This document shows, one piece after another, positions 47,218-57,110 of a stretch of 64,000 nt of DNA. The notes below the pieces were generated by a model. That model saw only the letters and a list, made by a program, of their open reading frames with translations, was not told the DNA's origin and made no database searches. Both the position numbers and the translations under genes were made by a program. The stretch comes from Sulfuritalea hydrogenivorans sk43H (GTDB lineage Bacteria; Pseudomonadota; Gammaproteobacteria; Burkholderiales; Rhodocyclaceae), in assembly GCF_000828635.1 (NCBI RefSeq), contig NZ_AP012547.1:434001-498000 (forward strand), read 5' to 3'. The number at the start of each line of letters is the position of its first letter. Positions within the stretch are counted from its first letter, which is position 1.

Positions 47218-48294
47218 TTATCGCTGGATTTCCGTAAACGCCGCCGGAAGATTCGTCGGTTGATATGACGGGACTTGGCGGCTGCGTTCCGCAACGGACC
47301 AATGAATATTGGAGTTTTCGGGAACATGCCGATACCGCCCGGCATGGATGATCCATCGCGTGGCCCACCCCGCGGCCGCGTCCCGGTGCGGCTTCGGAAT
47401 GAATTCCGCGATCCACCACAGCCCCTTCAGCGATTCATGCTGCACCGATGCGGGATCGGGAGCAGCGTAATCCACGGTATCGACAGTCGGAAGAATCACG
47501 TCCTTTCCCTTGGGGTTGAACCGTAACCCGAAGGCTTCGGCCTGCTCGATCATCCATTGGAGTGCGATCTTGGATAGCCCGGCTTCCTTTTCGGCATAGC
47601 CGCCGCCGACGTCGCAGTGCACGCCCGGGAACCAGATCTGCAGCACGTCAGTCGGCAGGTCGGGATCGTGGCCCCATAGATTCTGGGGGAAGTAGGCCCG
47701 GCGCTCATCCAGGGCGACCGCGTGGCGCACAATTTCAACGGAAGGGTTGTTGGCGGTGAACTGCAGGGTCTGCTGATCCCACATCCATCCCACGGAACTC
47801 ACCGTATCCCAGAGCCCGATGAAGTGGATCGGCACCTTGCGCGAGAACGTGTGCCGGAAGCCGTTGTACAGCTTCGGGTCCTGTTCCCGCTTGAACATGT
47901 TCCAGGCGAACGGCAACAACTCCTCGTTGCCCTGGGTCAGCAATCCCACCTTGTGCACCATGGCCGCCACGGCTCGGGCCGTATAGGCGCCGCGACTGAA
48001 GCCGAAGATGAAGATCCGGTCCCCGTCCTGGTAGTAGCGCATCAGAAACCGGTAGCCGTCGCTGACGTGCTCTTCGAGTAGCCATGCAATCGCCAGGTCA
48101 AGCCGGGTGATGAACCACTTCTTGAACTTGTCCCAGACCCCAGGCGGCGCAAAGGTCCCGATACCGGGCTGGTAGTAGGCTAGCTGATCACCGCCGGCAC
48201 GGTCCAGCATGCCGTAGAGCTTGACGACGTTGGTATTGGTCGCCGCATATTTGTTGTTGGTGCCGTCAAAGCACAGAACGATGTTGCGTCCCAT
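47218..48294 (-). CDS. DUF2235 phospholipase-like protein (Tle1 type)
   Basis: 358 residues from ATG 48294 (AAGGAGG site). It opens MGRNIVLCFDGTNNKY, the DUF2235 start, and has the lipase elbow GFSRGAYTARAVAAMV (GxSxG, residues ~98-102), a possible acidic residue in HCDVGGGY and later His candidates. Proteins of this family include type VI secretion phospholipase A1/A2 effectors. No immunity or VgrG gene adjoins it. Secretion route unknown. Confidence 0.82.
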   Translation of the reverse strand: MGRNIVLCFDGTNNKYAATNTNVVKLYGMLDRAGGDQLAYYQPGIGTFAPPGVWDKFKKWFITRLDLAIAWLLEEHVSDGYRFLMRYYQDGDRIFIFGFSRGAYTARAVAAMVHKVGLLTQGNEELLPFAWNMFKREQDPKLYNGFRHTFSRKVPIHFIGLWDTVSSVGWMWDQQTLQFTANNPSVEIVRHAVALDERRAYFPQNLWGHDPDLPTDVLQIWFPGVHCDVGGGYAEKEAGLSKIALQWMIEQAEAFGLRFNPKGKDVILPTVDTVDYAAPDPASVQHESLKGLWWIAEFIPKPHRDAAAGWATRWIIHAGRYRHVPENSNIHWSVAERSRQVPSYQPTNLPAAFTEIQR

Positions 48295-48382
48295 GGCGCC
48301 CCTCCTTATCTGCCGTTGCCGGCCGCTTCATTCACGCCTGCCCGGTTCTTTCCCGGCCAATAGTCTGCAAGCAACTTCGCAT

Positions 48383-49675
48383 TCACTCCGCAGGAGCTTG
48401 GGTCGGCGCCGTGTCACCCTTGATCAGCTTGGCGATCTCGTCGGACAGCACCTTGTTCTCGACTACGTAGAACAGGCCGCCCCGGCCGTTCTGGCTGCTG
48501 CCGCAGTTGGCTCCCGACAGGGTGCCTTGCTGGTTCATGTCCCCGAAAATCGCGAAGTTGTTCGGGCCGGCCGTCGATACGCCGATCTTCGCGTGGTTGA
48601 AATCCGGACCCGGACCGCCCTTGAGGCCGAACGTCGTTCCCTCCCATTGGCCGGTGGTCGCAATCTCCACCGCGCCGGGCGCACCCAGATTGGTGTCCCA
48701 GCACGCGACGGGAGTGGACGCCGTCGTCGAGTCGATCTGCGGATTGGCCCACCAGGTGGCGGTCCGGAGGGACGCGCCACCCAGGACCGCCGAGACCATC
48801 TGCCAGGGCGGTACGTGAAGGGCCGAGGGCTTTGACAGCAGCCCCACGCCAGTGGAGAGCCGGACTCTCGTAATCGACGTACCCTTGGTCTTGGTGCCGA
48901 GGTTCTTGACGAGCGCCTGGATGTCCTCAGGCCCCCCGTTGCGTACGATCTGGGAGTTTTCGGGATCGGTGACCACACTGGCGTTGGCGAGGGCCTCGAG
49001 GATATTCACCAGATCGTCCTTGGTCACCTTGAGCGAAAAGAAGTGCTGGCTGACCTTGACGTCGTTGTCCGTCACGCAACCCAGCGTGTTGCCGTCGGCC
49101 TTGCGCGGAAACCGGCGGCTCCCGGCGGCGGGCCAGGAGGGAGTCGATACCTGCAGGACCAGCCCGTCGCCGGCGTCGTTCCAGGCCACCATGCCCTTGG
49201 AGTGTCCCCAGGGCGAAGAGCACACGGTCGAACACCCCGCAATGGGCGGATCGTTGTAGAACTGGTCGTTCCAGATGACGTAATAGAACGAGCCGTTATA
49301 GACCGCGTCGAAGGTGGCGCCGAGCGGATCGGCCGCCGTGGTGCCGGCGCAGCCACCGCCTTTTCGGAGCGTCTGCGTCTCGCTACTGGCATAGACGTAC
49401 TGCTGACCCAAGGCGTAGTTCTGGACATCGCCGCCGAAGGGACAGGCGCGTTGGTCGCTATCCCCGGCGCCACACCCGGGAAAGGACTTGGCGTTGAACT
49501 TGAAGACGAACCACCAATCGACCGCATGGTCTTTTTCCAGAAGAGGCGTCGGGGCGGTAGCCGTCTGGGCGAAGGCTTGGCTACCCGGGATGACGGAGAA
49601 GGCAGCGAGTCCCGCGAACAGGACGGCGGTGTATAGAGCGCTGCTGAATCGTGACTTACGGTTCTTGTCTTGCAT
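48383..49675 (-). CDS. Secreted DNase II-like nuclease
   Basis: 430 residues from ATG 49675 (AAGGAGG site) with a signal peptide ending SQAFAQ. Two HxK motifs, WGHSKGMVAWN (residue ~158) and DFNHAKIGVS (residue ~360), match the two active-site repeats of DNase II (phospholipase D-like fold). Several cysteines suggest disulfides. It should cut extracellular DNA. Bacterial DNase II is uncommon. It lies 88 bp upstream of the DUF2235 gene on the same strand, so both may form a toxin pair. Confidence 0.8.
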   Translation of the reverse strand: MQDKNRKSRFSSALYTAVLFAGLAAFSVIPGSQAFAQTATAPTPLLEKDHAVDWWFVFKFNAKSFPGCGAGDSDQRACPFGGDVQNYALGQQYVYASSETQTLRKGGGCAGTTAADPLGATFDAVYNGSFYYVIWNDQFYNDPPIAGCSTVCSSPWGHSKGMVAWNDAGDGLVLQVSTPSWPAAGSRRFPRKADGNTLGCVTDNDVKVSQHFFSLKVTKDDLVNILEALANASVVTDPENSQIVRNGGPEDIQALVKNLGTKTKGTSITRVRLSTGVGLLSKPSALHVPPWQMVSAVLGGASLRTATWWANPQIDSTTASTPVACWDTNLGAPGAVEIATTGQWEGTTFGLKGGPGPDFNHAKIGVSTAGPNNFAIFGDMNQQGTLSGANCGSSQNGRGGLFYVVENKVLSDEIAKLIKGDTAPTQAPAE

Positions 49676-49743
49676 GCTTCATGCCTCCTTGGTGACCGAT
49701 GCGGTGGTAATTCAGGGCAAGATGTTGTCGTTTCGAGTCACGT

Positions 49744-50010
49744 TCACGTCTGCGGAACATCCGCGGGACGATTGAGCCCGACGGTCAGTTCGGGATGGCG
49801 CGCCGAGGGCCATCGCTTGGCCCACTGTTCCACCGACTGTTCCTGATTCCGGCCTACCGGACCGATGCCGCCGCATGCGGCGCATACCACTGCCCATCTC
49901 GATTCATCTACTTCGATGGGATGCGCTTGTTGCGAACCGCAGAAAGGGCAGGGGGGAATTGGGATCGATGTCGCTGCAGGCACGGCATACTTGTTACTGC
50001 CCCGCAGCAT
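49744..50010 (-). CDS. Lar-like zinc-finger protein
   Basis: 88 residues from ATG 50010 (GTG 50070 possible). CPFCGSQQAHPIEVDESRWAV then CAACGGIGP and SVEQWAKRW is the pattern of Lar restriction-alleviation-like proteins carried by phages and islands. Low composition fit and weak ribosome site. Confidence 0.5.
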   Translation of the reverse strand: MLRGSNKYAVPAATSIPIPPCPFCGSQQAHPIEVDESRWAVVCAACGGIGPVGRNQEQSVEQWAKRWPSARHPELTVGLNRPADVPQT

Positions 50011-50310
50011 GACATCGTTCTGGCGATTTGACAATTGCACGAAAGCAATAGATCGTCGCACCGCATTCACAATCAGCGTGTCACACCTCTTTGCGGCCTA
50101 TTCATTAGCAATGATTGCGGGCTTGGGCATGACACCGCTCACCACGATGACCTCAACAGCACATTCGCAATAATAAATTTGTGCCACGGGTATCTGTCGG
50201 TCCCGTCCCTCGGCCTTATGGAAAGCTTTGCACAAGGCCGATTCCTAGCCAGATAGAGTGGTTCCATGGATTGGATAGAGTCACCGGGCTCTTCAGCAAT
50301 CTCGAGTCCG

Positions 50311-51450
50311 TCAATCATCCCGGATTTCGGGAACCCGCTGGCCGGCCCTGACCGGTAGCGGTAGCAACAGCGTCACCATCAGACCACCTTTGACTTGGTT
50401 TGCAGCCGAGACACTGCCGCCGTGGGCCTCGACGACGCGGCGGGTGATGGCGAGCCCGAGTCCGTAGCCGGCAACGGATTGGCCGGGGTCACTGCGAAAA
50501 AACGGATCGAAAATCGCGGCGAGATCGCCGTCGAACACGCCCGGCCCGCCGTCCGCGACCGTGACGCGCAGCCGTCCGTCGGCCGAATGCGCGGAAATCG
50601 CCACGATGCCGCCCTCCGGCGAATGAAGCACGGCGTTGCGCACGACGTTTTCAATGGCGCGGTAGAGCAGTTCATGGCTGCCGCGCGCGACAACCGGGCC
50701 GTTCAAATCGACTTCGATCGCGCAATGCTTGCCGTCGGCCTCGAAACGGGCGTCGGCGGAAATGTCAGTGACGACTTCGCGCAGGTCGACATCCTCGTCG
50801 AGTTTGCCGGTCATGCCGGCGTCGAGCCGGGCCAGCGTCAGCAGTTCGCCGACGAGTTTGTCCATGCGCGCCGTGTCGCGCTCGATGCGTTCGATAAACT
50901 CGGCGCCGCGCTCGGGTTGCTGCCGCATCAGGTCGGCGGCCGCCTGCAACCGCGCCAGCGGCGAGCGCAGTTCGTGAGAAACGTCATGCAGCAGCCGGCG
51001 CTGCGCGTCGAGCAAATTCTGGAGGCGGTCGGCCATGTGATCGAAATCCTTGCCGAGATCGGCGAGTTCATCCTTGCGGCGCCCCATCGATGCGCCGATG
51101 CGCGTCCCCAGTTTGCCGCCAGCGACCGACTCGAAGGCGGAGCGCAGGCTACGAATCGGCTTGGCGAAATACCATGCCAGCAGTGCTGCGAACAACAAGC
51201 TCACGACACAGCCCGCGAGGATTGGCAGCAGAGGTAGCGACAAATAGTGGGGCGGTGGCGGGGGTCGATCCGGCAGTGGCGGCGGGTGATCCGGCCCGCC
51301 AAACCTCGGCGGGGGCGGCCCCTCGGCGAACGCTCCCGCTCCCGGCATGTGCGCGGGGCGCTCCAGCCATATCGCGACGCCGACACCAACCGAGGTAACG
51401 ACCTGCGCCAGCCAGAAGATGAAAAAGAATTTCCAGAACAGGCGGCCCAT
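50311..51450 (-). CDS. Sensor histidine kinase, proline-rich periplasmic sensor
   Basis: 379 residues from ATG 51450, overlapping the regulator stop by one base. Two membrane helices flank a ~45-residue periplasmic loop rich in Pro/Gly (EGPPPPRFGG...PDRPPPPP). HAMP, HisKA with H159 (DVSHELRSPL), and HATPase_c (N and G boxes, VADGGPGVFDGDL and GYGLGLAI) follow. Typical of CpxA/RstB-type kinases. It is translationally coupled to the OmpR-family regulator. Confidence 0.93.
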   Translation of the reverse strand: MGRLFWKFFFIFWLAQVVTSVGVGVAIWLERPAHMPGAGAFAEGPPPPRFGGPDHPPPLPDRPPPPPHYLSLPLLPILAGCVVSLLFAALLAWYFAKPIRSLRSAFESVAGGKLGTRIGASMGRRKDELADLGKDFDHMADRLQNLLDAQRRLLHDVSHELRSPLARLQAAADLMRQQPERGAEFIERIERDTARMDKLVGELLTLARLDAGMTGKLDEDVDLREVVTDISADARFEADGKHCAIEVDLNGPVVARGSHELLYRAIENVVRNAVLHSPEGGIVAISAHSADGRLRVTVADGGPGVFDGDLAAIFDPFFRSDPGQSVAGYGLGLAITRRVVEAHGGSVSAANQVKGGLMVTLLLPLPVRAGQRVPEIRDD

Positions 51451-52145
51451 CAAGGATTCTTTTCGGCGATCAGTTGATAGCCCTTGCGGATCACGGTCTG
51501 GATGCAGGAGCGGCCGTCGGCCAGCTTGCCGAGCTTGTGACGGATGCTGCTCATATGCACATCAATGCTGCGGTCGAAGCGTGTCAGTGGCCGTCCGAGC
51601 ACTTCCTGCGAAAGATCGGCCTTGCTCACCGGGCGTCCGGCGTTGCGCGCGAGCGCTTCGACCAGATTGAACTCGGTGCTCGTGAGATTGAGCGCCTTGC
51701 CGGCGCGCTCGGCGCGGCGCTGCGCGGGCCAGACTGTCAGGGTGCCGGCGATGATGGCTTGCTCGCTCGCCGTGGCCGCCGCACCGACACGTTTCAGAAT
51801 GGCACGAATACGCGCTGTCAGTTCACGCGGTGTGCACGGCTTGGGCACGTAGTCGTCCGCCCCCAGTTCGAGGCCAGTGATACGGTCGCCATCGTCGCCG
51901 CGCGCCGTCAGCATGATGACCGGCACCGCGCTCGTCGCACGGATTCGCGCCAGCGCCTGAATGCCGCTGATGCCCGGCATCATCACGTCAAGCACGACAA
52001 GGTCGTGCCCACCGGACATAGCCGCAGCGGCACCTGTTGCGCCGTCGTGTGCCGCAGCCACGGTGAATCCCTCGCGTTCGAGGTAGTCACGCAACAACTC
52101 GACCAGTTCGACGTCGTCATCGACCAATAACACACTGAACGGCAT
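51450..52145 (-). CDS. OmpR-family response regulator
   Basis: 231 residues from ATG 52145 (a GTG four codons earlier is less likely). Receiver domain with Asp53 (VVLDVMMPG), Lys in PKPCTPRELT, and a winged-helix C-terminal domain ending RGKGYQLIAE-like (IRKGYQLIAEKNP). It probably binds the tandem TTTACCG arrays at 52208-52246 and 54181-54318. It is divergent from the Spy-like gene. Confidence 0.93.
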   Translation of the reverse strand: MPFSVLLVDDDVELVELLRDYLEREGFTVAAAHDGATGAAAAMSGGHDLVVLDVMMPGISGIQALARIRATSAVPVIMLTARGDDGDRITGLELGADDYVPKPCTPRELTARIRAILKRVGAAATASEQAIIAGTLTVWPAQRRAERAGKALNLTSTEFNLVEALARNAGRPVSKADLSQEVLGRPLTRFDRSIDVHMSSIRHKLGKLADGRSCIQTVIRKGYQLIAEKNP

Positions 52146-52207
52146 AGCTTCTTTCACGGAATCCGACAGTGGCGATCATAGGACATGGCTCGCGCGCACG
52201 GCAGGTT

Positions 52208-52246
52208 TTTACCGGCTTTTACCGCAGTGCTAACCGTGCTTTACCG
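52208..52246. promoter_or_regulatory. Tandem TTTACCG repeats in the divergent regulator/Spy-like promoter
   Basis: Four related heptamers start at 52208 (TTTACCG), 52218 (TTTACCG), 52230 (CTAACCG) and 52240 (TTTACCG): two 10-bp-phased pairs 22 bp apart. Direct repeats with about one helical turn spacing are typical binding sites for OmpR-family dimers. They lie 70-110 bp upstream of the Spy-like ATG and 60-100 bp from the regulator start. Confidence 0.65.
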
Positions 52247-52317
52247 GAAATTTGTCGAATATGTCGTCATCGCGCCGGCCTGCCATTGTGGCAGGTCCGC
52301 GACCCAGGGAGTCACCG

Positions 52318-52848
52318 ATGGAAACCACCCAACACCTCAGGATCAAACGCTTCGCTGCAGGTGCCGTGGCGATAGCGCTGCCGCTGGCAGTCACGGCGCA
52401 CGGCCCGATGGGCGATTCGTCCGAGAGCTGTCCGCCGACACCCCATACGGGCGACCCGATGGCACTGCCGCCGCCCGGCAGGTTCCCCGTAGCCCCGCTG
52501 CCTGGTGCAATGCCAATGCCGCCCTACCTGCACGGCCTCGAATTGACGGAAGCACAGCGGGACAAGCTGTTCGCGCTGATGCATGATCAAGCGCCGAACG
52601 AACGCGATCAGTTGAAGAGGGCCTTAAGGGCGATGGAGGATTTGCGTCGCCTCGTCACCGCGGACCGCTTCGATGTCGACAAGGCACGCATTCTGGCCGA
52701 AACCCACGGCCAGGCATTGGCACAGTTGGCCCTGATGCACGCCGAGCTCGACGCCAGGATGCGTACGCTTCTGACACCTGAACAACGCCAGCAACTCGAC
52801 GATGCGCGCACCAATGCCGAGTCGCGCCGCGGCTTCAAGCGCTCATGA
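52318..52848 (+). CDS. Spy/CpxP-like periplasmic protein
   Basis: 176 residues from ATG 52318 with a signal peptide (MALPPPG... region follows). The helical mature domain has two LTxxQ motifs, LTEAQRDKLFALM and LTPEQRQQLDDA, the mark of Spy/CpxP chaperones and of heavy-metal-sensor relatives. It is Pro-rich between signal and first helix. The upstream repeats and the divergent two-component pair suggest envelope-stress control. The stop overlaps the next gene by ATGA. Confidence 0.85.
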   Translation: METTQHLRIKRFAAGAVAIALPLAVTAHGPMGDSSESCPPTPHTGDPMALPPPGRFPVAPLPGAMPMPPYLHGLELTEAQRDKLFALMHDQAPNERDQLKRALRAMEDLRRLVTADRFDVDKARILAETHGQALAQLALMHAELDARMRTLLTPEQRQQLDDARTNAESRRGFKRS

Positions 52849-54110
52849 ATGCATCCGAATCGCGGCTTCCTCATGCCGGTGTCGCTTCGCTAGAACGCCG
52901 CCGCGCCATTTTTCTGGCAGGCAGCGCGGCGCTGCTCGCCGCCTGCGGCGGCCCGCGTATGCCGCGACGCGAGGAGGATAACGAACTCAAGCGCTTTACC
53001 GAACGCGGCTATACCGCGGCGACGGCAACGACCGCCGAACCCCATAGGGACATGTGGCTGCGCGGCGATGAGGAAATCGTCATTGAGTTGCTGGTGCCGC
53101 AAAGCGCTAGCCGGAGTCCGCTCGTGGTCTATCTGCCGGGCATGGGCGAGCCCGTCGAGGCTGGCGCCGTCTGGCGCAATGCGTGGGCACAGGCTGGCTA
53201 CGCGGTCGCGTCGCTGCAAACCGGATCCGGTGGTGCGCTCTGGTCATCGGCATCCGGCCACAACGGCGATTCTGCCAAGGTCGCGCGCGAGCAGTTTGCG
53301 GTGAAGTCCCTGGCGACGTGGATCGAGCGTGTCGCCTTCGTCCTGCAAGGCATTGTCCGCCGCGCGAAAGCCGGCGAAAGCTTTTACGCGCGGATCGACA
53401 CCGATCGTATCGCCGTTGCCGGCTTCGACCTCGGTGCGCAAACGGCGCTGGCGTTCGCCGGCGAAAAGCATCCGGGCATAACAGACCTGCCGGCCATGCC
53501 CGGATTGCGTGCAGTGATCGCCCTGAGCCCGCAGGCGATCCTTGCCCGCGGCGGCTTCGCCGAGCACTTCGGCGACATCCGGCTGCCGACCCTCGCCATC
53601 ACCGGTACCGAGGATATCGATCCCTACGGCATCGTCGACTCGCCCCACACGCGACAGGCGCCGTTCAGTTACATGCCGCCGGGAGACAAGTACCTTCTCG
53701 TCATTGAGGACGGCACCCACCAGTTGCTGGCCGGAGGCAACCGCCCGCTCGCCGCGGCCGAGCACGCGAACGGCCCGGCTGGGGACTCTCCGGGCGGCGA
53801 CGGACAGCGCGAGCCGCCTGGCGGCATGGGGCGAGGCGGCCCTGGCGGTGGTCGAGGCGGCATGGGTGGCCCGGGCGGCGGGCGGGGCGGTATGGGGGGC
53901 GGTCCGGGCGGCGCGTCTGGCGGCCGACCCGACGAAGCAAGGTTCCGGCGGTCCGCCGGCATAGGTTTGCAGCGTCAGACCGTGATCATCGAGCGGGTGT
54001 CGGTCGCCTTCCTCGATACCGTGGTCAAGGACGATCCGGTCGCGCGGGAGTGGCTCGCGCGCGACGCGGTGCGCTGGAGTGACCCGCTGGCGCGATTGAA
54101 GATGAAGTGA
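52845..54110 (+). CDS. Alpha/beta-hydrolase-fold lipoprotein lacking the catalytic Ser
   Basis: 421 residues. The N-terminus RRRAIFLAGSAALLAAC is a lipobox-type (possibly Tat) signal. The fold continues SPLVVYLPGMGEPV (oxyanion strand) and IAVAGFDLGAQTALAFAG, where Asp195 replaces the nucleophile of the GxSxG elbow. ITGTEDIDPYG and a terminal GTHQLLAGG suggest Asp and His of the old triad. A 35-residue Gly/Arg/Met-rich tract (GGMGRGG...GGPGGG) follows. Probably a binding rather than hydrolytic protein. It is cotranscribed with the Spy-like gene. Confidence 0.75.
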   Translation: MNASESRLPHAGVASLERRRAIFLAGSAALLAACGGPRMPRREEDNELKRFTERGYTAATATTAEPHRDMWLRGDEEIVIELLVPQSASRSPLVVYLPGMGEPVEAGAVWRNAWAQAGYAVASLQTGSGGALWSSASGHNGDSAKVAREQFAVKSLATWIERVAFVLQGIVRRAKAGESFYARIDTDRIAVAGFDLGAQTALAFAGEKHPGITDLPAMPGLRAVIALSPQAILARGGFAEHFGDIRLPTLAITGTEDIDPYGIVDSPHTRQAPFSYMPPGDKYLLVIEDGTHQLLAGGNRPLAAAEHANGPAGDSPGGDGQREPPGGMGRGGPGGGRGGMGGPGGGRGGMGGGPGGASGGRPDEARFRRSAGIGLQRQTVIIERVSVAFLDTVVKDDPVAREWLARDAVRWSDPLARLKMK

Positions 54111-54180
54111 CGGCAATCCTTGCCGGCGCGAATGCCCGAATCACGTTGAAGGCAATTCCAGTCGTCTGTCGCCAAAGAGT

Positions 54181-54318
54181 TTTAACGAGGCTTTACATCC
54201 ACCAGAGTTTGCCGGCATCCGGCAATGTCCAAAAACCGCCGTTCGAGGCAGCAGGCAAACAACGTCCAAGCTACTGAATGTGACGTTTTTCTTAACCGGC
54301 TTTTACCCCGCTTTACGG
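54181..54318 (+). promoter_or_regulatory. TTTACCG-type repeat arrays upstream of the EF-hand gene
   Basis: Two groups: TTTAACG (54181) and TTTACAT (54192), 11 bp apart; and TTAACCG (54292), TTTACCC (54302), TTTACGG (54312), each 10 bp apart. They match the array at 52208-52246, linking this promoter to the same regulator. The remainder of 54111-54415 shows nothing else recognisable. Confidence 0.6.
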
Positions 54319-54415
54319 CAAATGCTGTGAATCTCGTGGCTTTCCGGCCGATATCTTGCACAGATGCCATTGCGTGCATCGCACGTCGACCCACTCACCA
54401 TGAAAGGAACACATC

Positions 54416-55132
54416 ATGAGCAGCAGCATTGGCAGTATCGGTAGCAGCTACAGTACGACCATGCAGTCCATGCGGACGAAGATGGCGAACAACCTGTTCT
54501 CGAAGCTCGACACTTCCGGCCAGGGCTACCTGACGAAGATCGACCTTCAAGCCGCCTTGGACAAGGTCTCGTCTTCATCCGCGTCTTCGAGCACAACGTC
54601 GAGCGTCGACGACCTGTTCTCGAAACTCGACACCGACAGCGACGGCAAGGTCACCCAGCAGGAGTTCTCCGACACCCTGCAAAAGGTCGCCGAGCAACTC
54701 GACAACCAGGCAATGAGCATGCGCATGAACGGCGGCATGCAAGGCATGGGCGGCATGCCCCCTCCCCCGCCGCCCCAGGACGGCGACAGCGGCTTCACGA
54801 AGGACGAACTGACCAGCCAACTCAGCGAAATCGGCTCGTCCGACAGCAAGCGCTCGGCGGCGATCTCGAACATCGTCAAAAACTTCGACAAGGCCGACAC
54901 GGATGGTGACGGCAAGGTCAGCTTCAAGGAAGCGATGGCCTTCGATCAGAGCACGTCGTCGTCTTCCTCATCGACATCCTCGTCGACTTCAACCGATGCG
55001 AGTTCGTCGACTTCCAGCAGCGACCTGAACGCGAAGCTGTTGTCGCAGATCATGAAGCTGATGCAGGCCTACGGCCTGGGCAACGACGAAACCCGCAACA
55101 GTTTGTTGTCGACACTGTCTGTTACAGCGTAG
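54416..55132 (+). CDS. EF-hand calcium-binding protein, Ser-rich
   Basis: 238 residues. Three clear calcium loops: LDTSGQGYLTKIDL (residue ~31), LDTDSDGKVTQQEF (~75) and ADTDGDGKVSFKEA (~160); a fourth, in DGDSGFTKDEL near residue 120, is degenerate. Long Ser/Thr tracts (about residues 50-65 and 180-200) separate the domains. No signal peptide. The loops resemble XopAW- or EfhP-like bacterial EF-hand proteins. The upstream repeats suggest control by the neighbouring two-component system. Confidence 0.85.
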   Translation: MSSSIGSIGSSYSTTMQSMRTKMANNLFSKLDTSGQGYLTKIDLQAALDKVSSSSASSSTTSSVDDLFSKLDTDSDGKVTQQEFSDTLQKVAEQLDNQAMSMRMNGGMQGMGGMPPPPPPQDGDSGFTKDELTSQLSEIGSSDSKRSAAISNIVKNFDKADTDGDGKVSFKEAMAFDQSTSSSSSSTSSSTSTDASSSTSSSDLNAKLLSQIMKLMQAYGLGNDETRNSLLSTLSVTA

Positions 55133-55143
55133 GCGGGGCGCCA

Positions 55144-55173
55144 GCGCGGGGGCACCATAGGACACCCCCGCGC
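55144..55173. terminator. Bidirectional terminator hairpin
   Basis: GCGCGGGGG (55144-55152) pairs with CCCCCGCGC (55165-55173). It lies between converging EF-hand and ABC permease genes, so it can stop both. Confidence 0.75.
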
Positions 55174-55182
55174 CTGTCGTCT

Positions 55183-56396
55183 CTACTCGTAACGCAGTGC
55201 AACAATCGGATCGAGGCTCGCCGCCCGCCGTGCCGGCATATAGCCAAACACAATGCCGATCATGGCGGAGAAGACGAAAGCCAGGAGGTTGATCCCGGGA
55301 TTGAACAGGAAGGGCATGTTCATGAGCGCGGTGAGCCCGAGACAGGTGACGAAGGCGAGCGTGATGCCAATCAGCCCGCCGAGCGCCGAGAGGACCACGG
55401 CCTCGATCAGGAATTGCAGCAGCACCTCGTGCTCCAGCGCGCCGATCGCCAGACGAATGCCGATTTCCCGCGTGCGTTCCGTGACCGACACCAACATGAT
55501 GTTCATGATGCCGATGCCGCCCACCAGCAGGCTGACCGCCGCCACCGCGCCGAGCAGTCCCGTCATGGTGCGGATGGTGCCGGAAAGGGTCTCCGCGATC
55601 TGCTTGGTGTCCATGACGTTGAAGTTGTCTTCCTCGCTCTCGGCCAGCTTGCGGCGCTCGCGCATCAGGCGACGGATCTGAACCATCACCTGATCGGCGT
55701 TCGCACCGTCGCGCATCGACAACATCATCGTGGAAACGTCCTGGTTGCCGGTGAGTCGGCGCTGCACGGTACGAATAGGCATCAGCACGACATCGTCCTG
55801 GTCCTGCCCCATCGCCCCCTGGCCCTTGGCTGCCAGCAGGCCGACGACTATGCAAGTGAAGTTCTTGACGCGCAGCTCGCCGCCCAGGGGCGATCCGCTG
55901 CCGAACAGCTGCTTCCTCACCGTATCGCCGATGACGCAGACGGCCTTGCCCGCGGTTTCCTCGTCCTCGTCGAAGCTTCGGCCGGCGGCGATCTTCCAGT
56001 TACCCGCCGTGAAGTAGGCATTGCTGGTTCCGCTCACCTGCGACGACCAGTTCTGGCTGCCGACGACAAGGGTGACGCGGCTGCCGACCACCGGTGCCAC
56101 GGCATGCAGGGACGGAATCTGCGCTTGCAGGGCTTCGACGTCGGTCAACCGGAAATTCGCCGCGCCAGCACTTTCCCGGCCCGGGCCGAGTTGTTGTCCC
56201 GGCCTCAGGATCAGCAGATTGATGCCCAGGCTCGATATCTGGTCCGACACCATGCGCGTCGCGCCGTTGCCCAGAGTCACCATCGTGATCACGGCGCCGA
56301 CGCCGATGACGATGCCGAGCACCGTCAGGAAGGAGCGCATCAGATTGCGGCGTATGGCACGCAGGGCCAGCAGCAGTGCATTGAGCAGCATCTGGT

Positions 56397-56400
<4 letters not shown>
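55183..56400 (-). CDS. MacB-like ABC transporter permease
   Basis: 405 residues with four membrane helices and a large periplasmic MacB_PCD domain between helices 1 and 2, then the FtsX-type C-terminal permease (VGGIGIMNIMLVSVTERTREIGIRLAIGA). It lacks the ATPase domain, which is encoded by the gene upstream with a 4-bp overlap. It works with the ATPase, adaptor and outer-membrane factor encoded before it, moving substrates from the periplasm to TolC-like channels. Confidence 0.9.

Positions 56401-57106
<706 letters not shown>

Positions 57107-57110
<4 letters not shown>

Noticed and set aside
53800-53935. Repeated GGC/GGG units that look like a short tandem repeat or CRISPR-like array
   Set aside because: They are codons for a Gly/Arg/Met-rich tract inside an open reading frame; there are no constant repeats with unique spacers.
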